The translations under genes and the position numbers were made by a program. From contig NC_089598.1 of NCBI RefSeq assembly GCF_019320115.1, positions 33,501,193 to 33,565,192 on the forward strand: a DNA stretch of 64,000 nt, in the 5' to 3' direction. A model generated the notes under the pieces. That model did no database searches. It was not told the DNA's origin and worked only from the letters and a program-made list of their open reading frames with translations. Shown in pieces: positions 1-11,600 of this stretch; the first letter of the stretch is position 1; each line of letters begins with the position of its first letter. Origin of the DNA: Miscanthus floridulus. Taxonomy: Eukaryota > Streptophyta > Magnoliopsida > Poales > Poaceae.

Positions 1-175
1 CTTAAACCGTTAGGAGCTGCTGTCAGGAATTGTTTCCTGACGGCTACTGTCAGGAAAACACCGTCTTTCCTGTCGAGCTGTTCCTATCAGTGCCGTCAGG
101 AATATAATTTCTGACGATTTTCCAAGCTTTCCTGTCGGCTTTTGGCCGTCAGGAAAAAATTCTGCTCTGGTAGTG
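1..175. mobile_element. CACTA-type element, terminal fragment
   Basis: The segment ends in ctctggtagtg (165-175), whose complement CACTACCAGAG is a CACTA-type terminus. Inside it are several copies, in both orientations, of a CTGACGG/CCGTCAG motif, which is the sub-terminal repeat arrangement typical of CACTA elements. The rest of the element lies left of the window. The motif differs from the TTTAGTCCCGG motif of the next element, so this is a different family. No coding sequence is visible. Confidence 0.7.
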
Positions 176-364
176 TAGGTCGTCCAACTTAGGTACGACT
201 TGATTTGCATGCTGTTGCTTGATGGCTGGCTTTGGATTAGCTAGAGGTTCTATCATTCTATGTATGATTCATCTAGTTTCCCCTGCAGAAAGGGAACGGT
301 ACGCCACCGTTTGTGCTCTGGCCTTTTGGCCACATGTAATCACTACTATAGAATGGACCTGTTG

Positions 365-625
365 TCCCGGGTGGTAACAGCCTTTAGTCCCGGTTACCGC
401 GCCGGGACAACGATCCCGGGACTAAAGGTGGAACCTTCAGTCCCGGGTCATCGAGCCGGGATTAAAGAGGGACCTTTAGTCCCGGTTGGTAACACCAACC
501 GGGACTAAAGGCCCTCCAGCCGAGCGAACTTGGCGCACCCTTTAGTCCCGGTTGGGGTTACCAACCGGGACTAATGGTTCACCCTTTAGTCCCGGTTGGT
601 AACCCCAACCGGGACTAAAGGTTCC
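365..625. repeat. Left sub-terminal inverted repeat array of CACTA element 1
   Basis: Repeated TTTAGTCCCGGTTGG and its complement CCAACCGGGACTAAA form short palindromes. In CACTA elements such motifs are binding sites for the element's own DNA-binding protein (family knowledge). Confidence 0.85.
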
Positions 626-813
626 TTTTCTTTTTCTTTTTTTTTGTTTAATTTGTTTTCAGTTCAGTTACACGTATTTGTTTAATATATAATATGTTTT
701 TATGTACGTATTCTACGTTGCTAATATAAATACACGCATGCATATAATTACATCTAATTCTCATCTTGAGCATTATTATATTCGAATAAAGTATGAAACT
801 ATATATATTATAG

Positions 814-844
<31 letters not shown>

Positions 845-904
845 ACACTTTCATAATCTTGTTCTCGAAAATAACGATATCAATAAACATTTAATTTACA
901 TCAT

Positions 905-3900
905 TTATTCCTTAAGATCAAAGTAGAACTCGCCGTTGGGATTTAGCACTTTTTCTAGAAGATATCCTGCTATTGACTCTTGAACTGCTTTCAGATGGTC
1001 TTTTTGCATGACCCTTCGTTTCAACCATTCAGTCTTGCATTTGAAATAAAAGGAAAAGTATTAATACACATATATGTATATATATTCATTTAAAAATAAA
1101 TAAAAATTGATATATACGTACTCTGAGGACATCTTCAGGAGTTCTTCTTATGTGCGCAGTGATAAATTCACAAACGTAGTATCCACACAAGTTATTACCT
1201 GGTTCCTGCCGCAAACACCACTGTACGAGAAGAAGATTATTCTCATCATCTCACACGTAAATTGAAGTACGATATAGTAATTAAACACGTGGAGAAGTGT
1301 ATATAGTACAACTTACTGGTATTTCAACTACATTAAGTGGTGCCTTGCAATCCTTGCGATGTTGCCGAATAAACTCTTTCCAAACCCTGTGCGACCAATA
1401 ATGTACGATCGTTAATAAATTATGGCAAAGTCTATTCAATAATAGTTGTGCGCGAGAGATCGAAATTACCCCTGGATAATGTCTATCATATCTTGGTATA
1501 GTGCCCGTTCTTTTCTCAACGAGTCAAAGATTAGTAACCGACTTGAGTTTAACTCAATGACAATGAGTATCCAGTGAAAACTGCATTGGTTTATACACAC
1601 ACGTACATGCATATAAGTTGTATTGATATTACATAAAATGTGTAGACTACATTATTATTAACACTTACTCAAAGTTGTACGGGAAAAGTATTGTTGTCTT
1701 GTCGTGCTGCTTCACGAAGAACTTCATGATATTCGTCTGTGCTTCAGATACCCAGTGGTCCTTGACAATAATATCGGTTTTGAATACGATATAAGGATCA
1801 ATGAAGCCAACACTGGTGTCTTGTATTCTTTGGAGCTCTGACATCTGGAATCTATATATAAATATAAGTTACATGTGAGGATAATTATATACATGTACGC
1901 ATGGAAGTGAGTTTATTAAATAAAAGTAAGAATCACTTACAAACAAAAGGAGCTCATGATTGATTTGTCCAGAGCGTCCAAGTGGAATAGTTGATGCAAT
2001 TCTTCGAAACTAATATGTAAGATGTCATCGCCACGGAAGTAATGATGGTCTCTAAATCTGACAAAGATCCATTGCTCACCCCTGCCACACGCCTGCATGT
2101 ACCACTTGTTGAGCAAGTACATTTGCGTACCCAATTCATTCAGAGCCGCAGGGTTGTATAGACTTTTGCCATATTTATAAGTCTTCCAGGTATCAACTTC
2201 CAGGTTCTGGATTGGAGCTTTGCCCGTCAATTGATCCAAGGTTAAACCAGTATCTTTAAAAAAAGCATTAAGGGCTTGAACCAACACTTCTCCAGAGTTG
2301 TCTGGTCGATAGACTTCTATGTTGGAACCATATTCATTAGCAACAACAAGATTTTGCATTGGTTGCTTCTGTTGTCCGAGCTGTGGGACATCCTTCCCTG
2401 ATGCTCTTTTCCTTTTCTTATCTGCATCATGTGACTTCACGAGGGAGCGGTCATAGTCTGATAGTGGCGAAGGCTTACGAAGTTCAATCATCTTTTTCTT
2501 GTGAGCATCGACCTTCTGCCTCAGCACATCTCGTGGTATGTAAAAGTACGGCTTCTCCTTAAGCTTTGCTTGACTCTTGTTTTTGATATCTATAAAAAAA
2601 TCTTTTACTTTTTTGTCTTCTTCAGCTGCTATTTGCTCATCAGTCTTTTCAGGAAGTATTTCTTGAGAAATAACTCTTTTTCTTGGGGTCTTCTTTGCCG
2701 CCGGGACCTTAGACGTCTTTGTAGTGCGTCGCTGTGGAGGGGGTGGGGGCGGTGTTGGAGATCGGCGTGGAGGCGATGAGGCCAGTGTTGGTGGAGACCG
2801 GCGTGGAGACGTTGGAGATCGTTGTGGAGGCGGTGGGGCCGGTGTAGGAGTTGGAGATCGTTGTGGAGGCGATGGGGCCGGTGTAGGAGTTGGAGATCGT
2901 TGTGGAGGCGATGGGGCCGGTGTAGGAGTTGGCGATCGCCGTGGGGATGAAGTCGTCTCGCCCCCCGCGACGCTGTGATGAGATGGGGAATGAATGATTA
3001 GGCTAGGCTGGGGAGAGACCCTGCTATAAAAACAATTTGTGTGTCAATTATTTTTGAAGCCAATAGAAAATTAATGGAAAATAATATTTCATTCACTTTC
3101 ATTCGTACCTAGGGTGAGGTAGGGGAAGCGGTGGCGCCCCAGGAATGATGATGAAGCGTTTGCGCCATTGAATAAATGTCTTCTCTGTTTCTCCTAGTGT
3201 CTTCTCCCCATCACCGCCTTCAATGTCAAGAGGAACATTGCTGTAACCTTTGAGCACTCTATCGACCGAGACGCTAGCATATCCAGGTTGAATAACTGAC
3301 CCATGGATTCTTGGTGTCTTCGTTCGGTCTATTGGAGATACAACCCCGACAGCCACCATGATTGATGCATTACCATCTGGAATGTGCAGCTCACATTTTG
3401 TTAGAGGCTCGGTAATGTCATCAACAGGGAAGCGCAACTCAGCGTCGTCTTGAATAACTGGCAGCTCCCAAAAGATGGACTTCTTCTTCCACATGGGTGC
3501 ATGTCCATTAGCATCTTTGGGAACAGATTCACTGCCTTGTCCCTTTCCAAATACTACTTTCACATCCTTGACCATTGCGAGTACATCTTCCCCGGTTCGG
3601 TTATGAGGCTTCTTCCGGTGGTCTGGCTTACCTTTAAAATGCTTTCCTTTCTTTCTTACTTGGTGGTTCAAAGGAAGGAATCGACGATGGCCAAGGTACA
3701 CGACCTTTCGACATCTTTTCAAATATATACTGTCAAGGTCATCAAAACAATGTGTGCATGCATTATATCCTTTGTTTGTCTGACCTGAAAGATTACTTAA
3801 AGCAGGCCAATCATTGATGGTTACGAACAACATTGCTCGTAGGTCAAAGTGTTCTTGTTTGTACTCATCCCAGACACGTACACCTGGTTTGTTCCATAAA

Positions 3901-5126
3901 ACTAGAAGTTCTTCAACTAATGGCTTCAGATATACATCAATATCGTTGCCAGGTTGCCTCGGACCTTGGATGAGGATCGGCATCATAATGAACTTCCGCT
4001 TCATGCATAACCATGGAGGAAGGTTGTAGATACATAGAGTAACTGGCCAAGTGCTATGACTAGTGCTCTGCTGTCCAAAAGGATTCATACCATCTGTACT
4101 TAAGGCGAACCTTAAGTTTCTAACCTCATTTGCAAACTCTAAAAATTCTCTATCTATCGCTCTCCACTGGGACCCATCAGCTGGGTGTCTCAGCATATTG
4201 TCTACCTTATGGTCTTCTTTATACCACCGCAACAACTTTGCGTAGTCTTTATTTCTGAACAAACGTTTTAAGCGTGGTATTATAGGAGCATACCACATAA
4301 CCTTGGCAGGGATTTTCTTTCTAGGACGTTGTTCACCCTCGACGTCACCAGGATCATCGCGCCTGATCTTATACCGCGATGCTTTACATACCGGGCATTC
4401 ATCCAAATTCTCGTATTCATTGCCATGGTAGAGGATACAGTCATTAGGACATGCATGTATCTTCTGGATTTTTAATCCCAAAGGGCAGACAACCTTTTTT
4501 GCTTCGTACGTAGTGGTGGGCAATTCATTTGGCTTCGGAAGCATCTTCTTTATGAGGTTTAATAAATTCCCAAATGCCTTATCGGATACACCATTCTTTG
4601 CCTTCCACTGTAGCAATTCCAGTGTTGTACCTAGCTTTTTTTGCCCCTCTTCGGTCATCGGGTATAGCAACTTCCTATGATCCTCAAGCATGCGCTCCAA
4701 CTTAACTTTCTCTTTTTCACTTTCCCATTCTTGTTGTGCATCACGAATGGCATCGCCAAGAGCATCACCGAGATCATCTTCTACCGCTACCTCTTCTTCA
4801 TCTCCCCCCATTGTAGTATCATCAAAGGCACCATACTAAGCAATAATGTCATCAATGTCTAAATCTTCTCCTTCACCTTCTTCCATCATGACCCCGCTTT
4901 CTCCATGCTTAGTCCAACATATATAGTTTGACATGAAACCTGACTTAAGCAAATGTGAATGAAGACTCATTGAGCTTGAATATTCCTTTAAATTCTTACA
5001 TAGGGCACATGGACAGCATATGAAACCATCCCGCTTATTTGCCTCGGCCACACCTAAGAAATAGTGCAAGCCCTCTATAAAGTCTTGGGAGCGACGATCG
5101 GCATTGTACATCCAATGGCGTGACAT
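905..5126 (-). pseudogene. CACTA transposase (TNP2) fused to a DUF8039-like / Ulp1-like C48 protease ORF; broken
   Basis: Read on the minus strand from ATG 5126: a transposase-associated domain (SRHWMYNADRR, CCPCALCKN, NYICWTKHGE), an in-frame TAG at 4838-4836, then TNP2-type transposase from 4811 (CPNDCILYHGNEYE, LDECPVCKASRY, FALSTDGMNPFG, MLFVTINDWPALSNLSG). After SIFWELP (about 3460) the expected second half of TNP2 is missing. The frame runs directly into a DUF8039-like segment (ELHIPDG to SNVPLDIEGG), ending at a donor near 3112. Further exons encode a Pro/Ser-rich linker (3024 to about 2700), a basic region (2527-1941), and an Ulp1-like cysteine protease with HWILIVIEL, LIFDSL and QEPGNNLCGYYVCEF, ending in a TAA at 907-905. 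Intron borders follow GT-AG. The Ulp1 His, Asp, Gln and Cys are all present. The parallel position in the second CACTA copy has Glu where this copy has the stop. I infer an internal deletion that fused two normally separate CACTA genes. Confidence 0.8.
2770..2945 (-). repeat. 39-bp tandem repeat encoding a Pro/Ser-rich linker
   Basis: About three near-identical 39-bp units, preceded by degenerate ones. On the coding (minus) strand each reads about PSPPQRSPTPTPA (13 residues). It links the DUF8039-like and protease parts of the CACTA protein. The glycine-rich frame on the plus strand is a shadow. Confidence 0.75.
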
Positions 5127-5215
5127 AATCTGTATTACACAACAAATTATGAAAACCTTGAACATAATTAAGTATTTTATTACACAACATAAATGACACA
5201 CACACGGTTGATTAA

Positions 5216-5736
5216 TTAACTAAGCCTGGCTACAACGTAAGCAATCCCAACTATCACTAAACAAACTAAAACTACAATGCACTTCAGTAACATAATTATT
5301 TTGTGATCGTACGCAACTAAAACAGACAAATCATTCTTCTGTTGAATATCAATAAGCTTCTCCTGCTGGCTCACTGCCTCATCAGCAGCATCCGCTACCT
5401 CAAGCGCACCCAAATTCTGCACGTATGTAGCATAATCTTCCTCCCAGTACCAACCATCGCATCCATTGCCCTCCCACTGAAATTAAAGCCAAAAAATATT
5501 TAGTCAAAAATATTCAAGAAAAGCAGGTCAATTAGCCATAATTATAAAATGCGTAAGAAACTTACATCGCGATCCGGGCACTTGTAGAAAACACGACCCT
5601 TGTTGGGTCCCTGTCTCTTGACTCGGTACTCCATCACAATCTTCTGCTTACACTTGCCGCAGATAATGAGAGGGAGTTCTGGCCTCAGTCGTTTCGCAAC
5701 CGAACGAGAGGCCGAGGATCCAGTAACAGTTGTCAT
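5216..5736 (-). CDS. GRF-type zinc finger protein with C-terminal membrane helix, CACTA-encoded (copy 1)
   Basis: Two exons: 5736-5566 (57 codons) and 5476-5216 (86 codons plus stop), with donor GTAAGT and acceptor TTTCAG, phase 0, giving 143 residues. Residues about 25-57 hold a GRF-like zinc finger: CGKC, then GPNKGRVFYKCP, the N-x-GR-x-F-x-x-C hallmark. The middle is acidic and glutamine-rich (SQQEKLIDIQQKN). Residues about 120-140 form one hydrophobic helix (LLKCIVVLVCLVIVGIAYVV), so this is probably a tail-anchored membrane protein. GRF fingers bind nucleic acid in other proteins (family knowledge); the role here is unknown. It lies upstream of the transposase on the same strand, inside the CACTA termini. 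A second open copy with the same intron position is at 7881-7349. Confidence 0.75.
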
Positions 5737-5911
5737 CTACTTTCTATACTTATTTTTGCAAACTAGTGTAAATTTCATATTTTCAAATATCCATCAAATT
5801 ATAGCTCAAAAACATGTTTCAATAAATAACCATCCGTACTAGTTGACCTTGCTTACGTGATCATCTCGACGAGCATTTCTCCACCGGACGGCACCGTACT
5901 TGGCCAAGGAA

Positions 5912-5985
5912 GAGCTCCAATTCTACGAGAAAGGGAACACGGTCTTCCACGACCGTTGCCGCTCTCCCTCGTAGAATCAAAGCTC
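5912..5985. repeat. Imperfect hairpin in the CACTA 5' region
   Basis: The left arm starts gagctccaattctacgag and the right arm is its near complement, ctcgtagaatcaaagctc. Pairing continues inward through acacggtc/gaccgt around a short loop. It lies between the GRF gene start and the right terminus, so it could be in the leader or promoter of the element's genes. Confidence 0.6.
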
Positions 5986-6489
5986 CTCCTTGACGTCCGT
6001 TACCGCTCGGCAGAGAACATGCTCGCCGACATGAACACGGTCCGCAAGTTCAACTAGTACGGATTTTCTACAATTTTCTAACAATTTTCTAAGTTTTTCA
6101 TTTCATGGAAAAATTAATTCTAAGATCACGTAAGCCACCGGGGACGAGAATGGCGCGTGCTCCAGCGAGGACGAGCGAGGCGTGATTTTGATGAACTAAT
6201 TTAACTTTTGTTTATCCAAACATATATGCAAATCATCATGTGATTTTGAGCTAAAAATGACATATAAAATCATAATAAAGTCCAACATATAAAGTTACAC
6301 ATGCATCTACATCGCAAAATGAGATAAGCTACTGATAAAACATAAGAGGATTAAGTTTGTTACCTCCAAAATCGAAGAGCAACACCAATGGAGGGGGAGA
6401 GTGCAAGAACAACAGCAAGCTGAAGAACAGAGGCAGTGAGTTTGAATAATGGAATGGCTCGGGCTCGGGGAGGAAGAATTGAGCAGAAT

Positions 6490-6755
6490 TATAGGCCGGG
6501 ATAATTAGTCCCGGTTAGGGGTCCAAACCGGGACTAAATATTAATCTTTATTCCCGGGGCATAACCCAAACCGGGACTAAAAGCTTTAGTCCCGGCTGGT
6601 ATTACCAACCGGGACTAAAGGTAAACCTTTAGTCCCGGTTGGTAATACCAGCCGGGACTAAAGATCCCTGCCCCGTGGACGACCGTTGGGCAGGGACCTT
6701 TAGTCCCGGTTGGTATTACCAACCGGGACTAAAGGGTCCTTTAGTCCCGGGGGCA
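6490..6755. repeat. Right sub-terminal inverted repeat array of CACTA element 1
   Basis: Same TTTAGTCCCGGTTGG / CCAACCGGGACTAAA palindromes as at the left end, lying just inside the right terminus at 6815. Confidence 0.85.
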
Positions 6756-6894
6756 AAAAATGCCGAGGCTAATGCTAAATTGGGACATCGTTCTAAAGTC
6801 TGTTCTCTAGTAGTGAATATAACTGTGACGTGTAAGATAGGCCAGGGTGCACACCGGTGCAGCAAGGCTTTTTGCTCCCAGTTGGAAAACCCCT

Positions 6895-7260
6895 TTAGTC
6901 CCGGTTGTTCTCCTTTGCCCCCACCTCTTCTTCAGATTTCCCCATTGCAGTATCATTGAAGGCACCATATTCAGCAAAAATGACATCATCGCCCCATTGT
7001 TCTTCTTCACCTTCTTCCATTGCAACTCTGGTTTCTCCGTGCTTCGTCCAACAAATATAGTTTGGTATGAAACCCGACTTGAACAAGTGTGAATGAAAAG
7101 TCTTTGAGTTAGCATATTCCATCATATTCTTACATACGGCACATGGACAGCACATGAAACCATCGCGTTTGTTTGCCTTGGCCGCACGTAACAAAGAATG
7201 CACGCCGTCCATGAACTCTTGGGAGAGACGATCAGCATTGTACATCCAATGCCGTCTCAT
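6895..7260 (-). pseudogene. Transposase-associated domain exon, truncated CACTA transposase (copy 2)
   Basis: ATG 7260 follows an acceptor-like TGCAG. The exon reads MRRHWMYNADRLSQEF, CCPCAVCKNMMEY, NYICWTKHGETRV and then AEYGAFNDTAMG, matching the start of the copy-1 transposase. It then runs into sub-terminal repeat sequence and stops at 6895. No TNP2 catalytic core remains. It is useful as a reference because it has Glu (AEYGAF) where copy 1 has a stop codon. Confidence 0.75.
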
Positions 7261-7348
7261 CTGCATTATATGACATAAATACCGTATTAAAACCTAGAAC
7301 ATAATTAGTTAATTATACAACATGCATACCACCACAAAAGCTATAAAT

Positions 7349-7881
7349 TTAAGAAAGCCTCGCTACAATGTAGACAATCCCAACTACCACTAAAAACACT
7401 AAAGCTAAAATGCACTTCAGCAGCACAAGGATTTCGCGACCAATCCCAACTAAAACAGACAGATCCCCCGTTTGTTCAACATCTTTGGGCTTCTTCGGCT
7501 GGATCACTGCCTCATTAGCCGCCATATCTACCTGTTGTGCAAGATATTTTTGCACGAGTTCAACATACTCTTCCTCCCAGTAGAAGCCTGAACATCCAGT
7601 GTCATTCCACTGAAATTAAGATAGAAAATTAGAACTTTAATCACAACCATCATGAAAATAGGTATAAACTATCCATAGTCATTAAATACGATAAAATAAC
7701 TCACATTGCGATCCGGACACTTATAGAAAATGCGACCCTTGTTGGGACCCTCCTTCTTCACTCGGTACTCCATCACAATCTTCATCTCATCACAACACTT
7801 GCCGCATGCAATGAGTGGGAGGCCCGGCCTAAGTCGCTTTGGAAATCCATGAGAGGCCGAGGACCCGGAAGCAGTTGCCAT
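7349..7881 (-). CDS. GRF-type zinc finger protein with C-terminal membrane helix, CACTA-encoded (copy 2)
   Basis: Two exons: 7881-7705 (59 codons) and 7609-7349 (86 codons plus stop, the same exon length as copy 1), with donor GTGAGT and acceptor TTTCAG, phase 0, 145 residues. The GRF finger shows CGKCCDEMKIVMEY and GPNKGRIFYKCP. The membrane helix is CILALVFLVVVGIVYIVA. Compared with copy 1 there are many amino-acid changes and a two-residue length difference in the finger, yet the frame, splice sites, GRF hallmark and C-terminal helix are all kept. This suggests selection on the protein (inference). The function within the CACTA life cycle is unknown. Confidence 0.75.
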
Positions 7882-8669
7882 CTACTCTCTATACTCATTT
7901 TTAATACACTATAAATTTCTCATTTTATAAACAAATAAAATTAAAAAAACTCTAAAATTCTCTATATCTCTAAACAATGAAGTGTGCTATGCATGCTACA
8001 AATGAACGGTGAATACTAGTTTTTAATAGCTACTTTAACCTTTCTTCATGTAAATATGCAAACTTGAAGTGATTTTGAGCTCAAATTGCTTACAAATGAA
8101 AAAAACCACAATAAAGAACCATATATATATATATAGTGAACAAAATGAGATAAGACAATGGTGAAACATGAAAGTATGAAGTCGGTAACCTTTAGAACCG
8201 AAGAATCGACGGAGGAATCGAAGAAATCGACGGAGGAATCGAAGAATGGATGGAGAAAGAGCAAGAACACTGCTTAAATTTGAACTGAAGCTCTCGGACG
8301 GGCTCGGAGAGAAAGAAGACGGCCAGCATGATTTATAGGGGGGACCTTTAGTCCCGGTTGGTGGATCCAACCGGGACTAAAGGTCACTTTCCAGTCCCGG
8401 GCCACGCCACTAGCCGGGACAAGAGCTTTACTCTCGGTTGGAGCCACCAACCGAGAGTAAAGGTCGACCTTTAGTCCCGGTTGATGGCTCCAACCGAAAC
8501 TAAAGGTCCCCTGCCACAACGGCCTGGCGCAGGAGCCGTTGGGCAGGGACCTTTAGTCCCGGTTGGAGCCACCAACCGGGACCAAAGGTCTCTCTAGTTC
8601 CAGGCATAATATTTTACGGGACTAGAGCCTAATTTGGCTCTTGAATCACAGGTTTGTTCTCTACTAGTG

Positions 8670-11600
8670 GCAGGTCTTGATTGATCATCATTAGGCCTAT
8701 CATGAACAGCCTAACAACCGTTTCAGGAGTTGAAACAAGCAACCTAACCGTGGTTGGAACCACACATCATCAACGTCTTTGCGGTGAATATGTAAAACTA
8801 CTACATCTGCCGATCGACCTGAACTTAGCTTGTACCCGTTTTAACTTTTTTTTATGAAGAAGAAAGAAAAAAAATTAAGAACACCATGGAGCTTATTAAT
8901 TACTGACTAGTAACAACACAGATCGAATCACAAGTAGTAGTACCAAAAGGTCCACTCACAAATGATGATTCGGAAGAAGCAGAAACCAGACGAAAAAAAA
9001 AACGACCAATGTGATGTGTCCTTTGTCCAGAAATAGGGTCCTGACAGTGTACGTTTTTGGATCGGAAGAACCGACCCCCCACACAACCTCTTCTTCTGGA
9101 CCGGAGTCCGGAGCTCGAGCTGCGCGAGACAAGATAGCGTAGCCGACACCACATTGGATAGGTCTGGACTCTGGAGATGCCGTGGTGTAGACCGTACCCC
9201 CACAAACCCACCCCCACCCCCACCATAAGGTTCAGGTTCCAGTTCCACTCCCACTTCCCACCACGGGCGGCAGCAGTGCAGTGCAGCGCAGGCGGCGCCG
9301 CGGCAGAGGGCAGACTGGCAGAGACCCGCTGCTGCCCAGTCGTCGTGTGCGCGTCAACGGGGCGGGGCACGGGGCATCGGATGCCAGATTACCACCAGCC
9401 GCTGCTGCTGCCTTGCCCAGTGGCTGCGTGCGACCTGCGAGGAGCACGAATATGCTGGGTCGGCCGTGGAGCAATTGGCCGTGCATGCGTGGTTGACGGG
9501 GGGATGACGTACGTTTGCATGCATGTACAGTGCAGCGAACGCTGTGTGCAAATTGTGCAGAATCCAGATGAGGAATTGGCATGCTGGTGACGGGCACCTT
9601 GATTGATGTAGCGTTTCATCCGCATATAGTTCAACTAGTGGCACGAAACGAACGCGACGTCGGCGCGGCTCAGGAGGCACCGTACCCGTCGCGTTCTAGC
9701 AGCACAAGCGGGAAAGAGTAGCTTGGACCGGCACATGTACACGTACCCAGCCGTCGTCGTCACAACAAGTGTTCCTCAGAGGAGTAATGGCCGGCCGGCC
9801 GTGCTCGCATGGATGGGAAGCGCAGCGCGACCTCTCGGCTTTGACCTTGCCTTGCTACTACCTGGGCTGTTGCCGCTTTGATGGAGTAGCTGTGCTGGAT
9901 CCTCACCTCACCTTATCACCTCTGCGCGCCACGAAGTCCACGCACGCCGCGTCGCGTCGCCATCCCGTTTCGGCATTTCCCATCTCGGCGCGCGCCCTAG
10001 CTACCCGCTACCCCCTACCTTAACGCCGTGTCGCCAGCGTGAGTGGGCTCGATCGCGCCCTGCCCACCCTCACCCCGCCCACGCCGTGACGCTCTCCCTC
10101 CCCGTCCCCGCTCCCGTTCCGTTCCAGGGCCGGCGAGATCCTGGCGTAACAACGTCACCGTGGCGCTACTATACCTCGCTGCAACGTGAGGCCCACATGT
10201 AAGCGAAAAGGCAAGCGAACACCTCACACTGCTCGCTCCAGTGCTCCACCCCACCCGTGAAGTGGCACGCATCTGCGCCGCGGGTTTCGGTCAAAACCCC
10301 GGCCGGCGGCGGCTCCGAGCGCCCTGTATGTACTACTGTCGCCATCACGGCGTCGACGACGTCCGCCTCCGCCTCCGCCTCCGCCTCCATCCGTTGATCG
10401 GGTCAGGCAGCCAGGCTGTGCGCGCGCGAACGCACGCGCGGCGTGGCGACTCCCGTGCGTTTCCGCGTGAGCCCGCCCCTCGGCGGCCGCCTCTCTCGAC
10501 GTCGCTTTCCGTAGAGCTGGACACGCCGGCTACCTCATCTGGGTTCTGGGACGGTGATTTCTTCGCCCTCTTCCGGTGGGCTAAAAAGGGACCGATCGAT
10601 GCGTGCGCTGCGATGGCAATTCCTCCTCTTGCGTCCTGCTTCGAATACGTGGAGGGGCCTTTTTACTTTTTGTGTGTGTGCGTGTTTTACTAGTAGTAGT
10701 CCAGTACTACTCCAGACCTCCAGTACCAGAGAGAGCAGAGACAGACTGAGCTAGAGAGCTTTTACCTGCAACCGCCACGTGATTTTCGCAGCCTCCGTCG
10801 ACGGCGACGGCGAGAGAAAAAAACGGCCGAGTCGTGCGTCCGTCCTGTCCCGTGCCGCGCCGCGTATAGGTTGCACGGCGCTGTTGCTGCAGACGAGATA
10901 ATGGTCACCCAGTTCACCACCACCACACAGGTTGTCGTCAGGTTGAAGTCCGGCTGCACACTGCCACTGCGTGTGGTGCCTGCTCACTGTCCACGTGGCG
11001 TCCGGCCTCCGGGACTGTCAGAGGCTCTGACTTTTTCTTCGTTATTACAATCTCTTCGGTGCACGGTTTTCACGCACATCCAAATCGGGCAACTATTTCA
11101 AACATGTTGCTATTGGGGAAGAAAAAATTAACTTGGGTTTTCTGTATGTGTTTTCTTTCTCCTCGTTGTATATAGTTTCCTTTCCTCTACGCTGTAGCCA
11201 GCCTCCTGGCCCCGGGGCATAATTTTGGCCCTTCGCTATGCATGCCGATTTGGCACAATCTCACCTTTGTTGCAGAAAACACCCTTAAAAACCTCAAATA
11301 CAAGGGTATTGTTGACACTTTGGGCCTAAACCAGTTTAGAATCGACCCATGCTAGATTTGGCACAATCTTAAAAAAACTCTATGAAACGATGGTATTAAA
11401 ATAATACCACATTGGTTCTGCAACAGGATAAGACCACCTCTACTCTGTATAAAATATGGTGTAAACGGTCGATTGAGATATCCAACATCTAATTGTCAAA
11501 ATTTAATCCTTTTTTTTTGCATCCATATGTTGTTGTTTGTCTCTTGATCCCAAAATCAAGGACGGTTGCCTAAGCTTGCGGGCCAACCTAGGACAACCTG

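Larger units (their letters stand above)
341..6815 (-). mobile_element. Complete CACTA (En/Spm) transposon, genes on the minus strand
   Basis: The left end reads CACTACTATAGAATGGACC at 341 and the right end, complemented, reads CACTACTAGAGAACAGAC from 6815. The 3-bp target duplication AAT flanks both ends (338-340 and 6816-6818), so the termini are set precisely. Sub-terminal arrays of TTTAGTCCCGGTTGG in both orientations fill about 365-625 and 6490-6750. The interior carries, read on the minus strand from the right, a GRF zinc-finger/membrane gene (5736-5216) and a transposase-protease pseudogene (5126-905). The transposase is broken, so the element is probably non-autonomous but could be mobilised in trans. 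Confidence 0.92.
6890..8669 (-). mobile_element. Truncated second CACTA element
   Basis: The right end complements to CACTAGTAGAGAACAAACC from 8669, with TTTAGTCCCGGTTGG palindromes at 8340-8600. Inside are a GRF/membrane gene (7881-7349) and the first transposase exon (7260-6895), in the same order as element 1. At about 6890 the coding sequence runs directly into a ctttagtcccggttg motif. The rest of the transposase and the left CACTA terminus are not seen, so this is an internally deleted or truncated derivative. It belongs to the same family as element 1 but is clearly diverged. Confidence 0.75.

Noticed and set aside
648..926. Frames across an (AT)n run near 800-845
   Set aside because: Microsatellite artefact within the CACTA element; the real end of the protease exon is at 905.
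2724..2978. Glycine/aspartate-rich plus-strand frame
   Set aside because: It is the shadow of the Pro/Ser-rich 39-bp repeats of the minus-strand CACTA gene.
6819..6895. Possible left terminus of the second CACTA element
   Set aside because: No CACTA-type end or matching 3-bp duplication; gcaCACCGG near 6847 does not match the right end beyond CAC.
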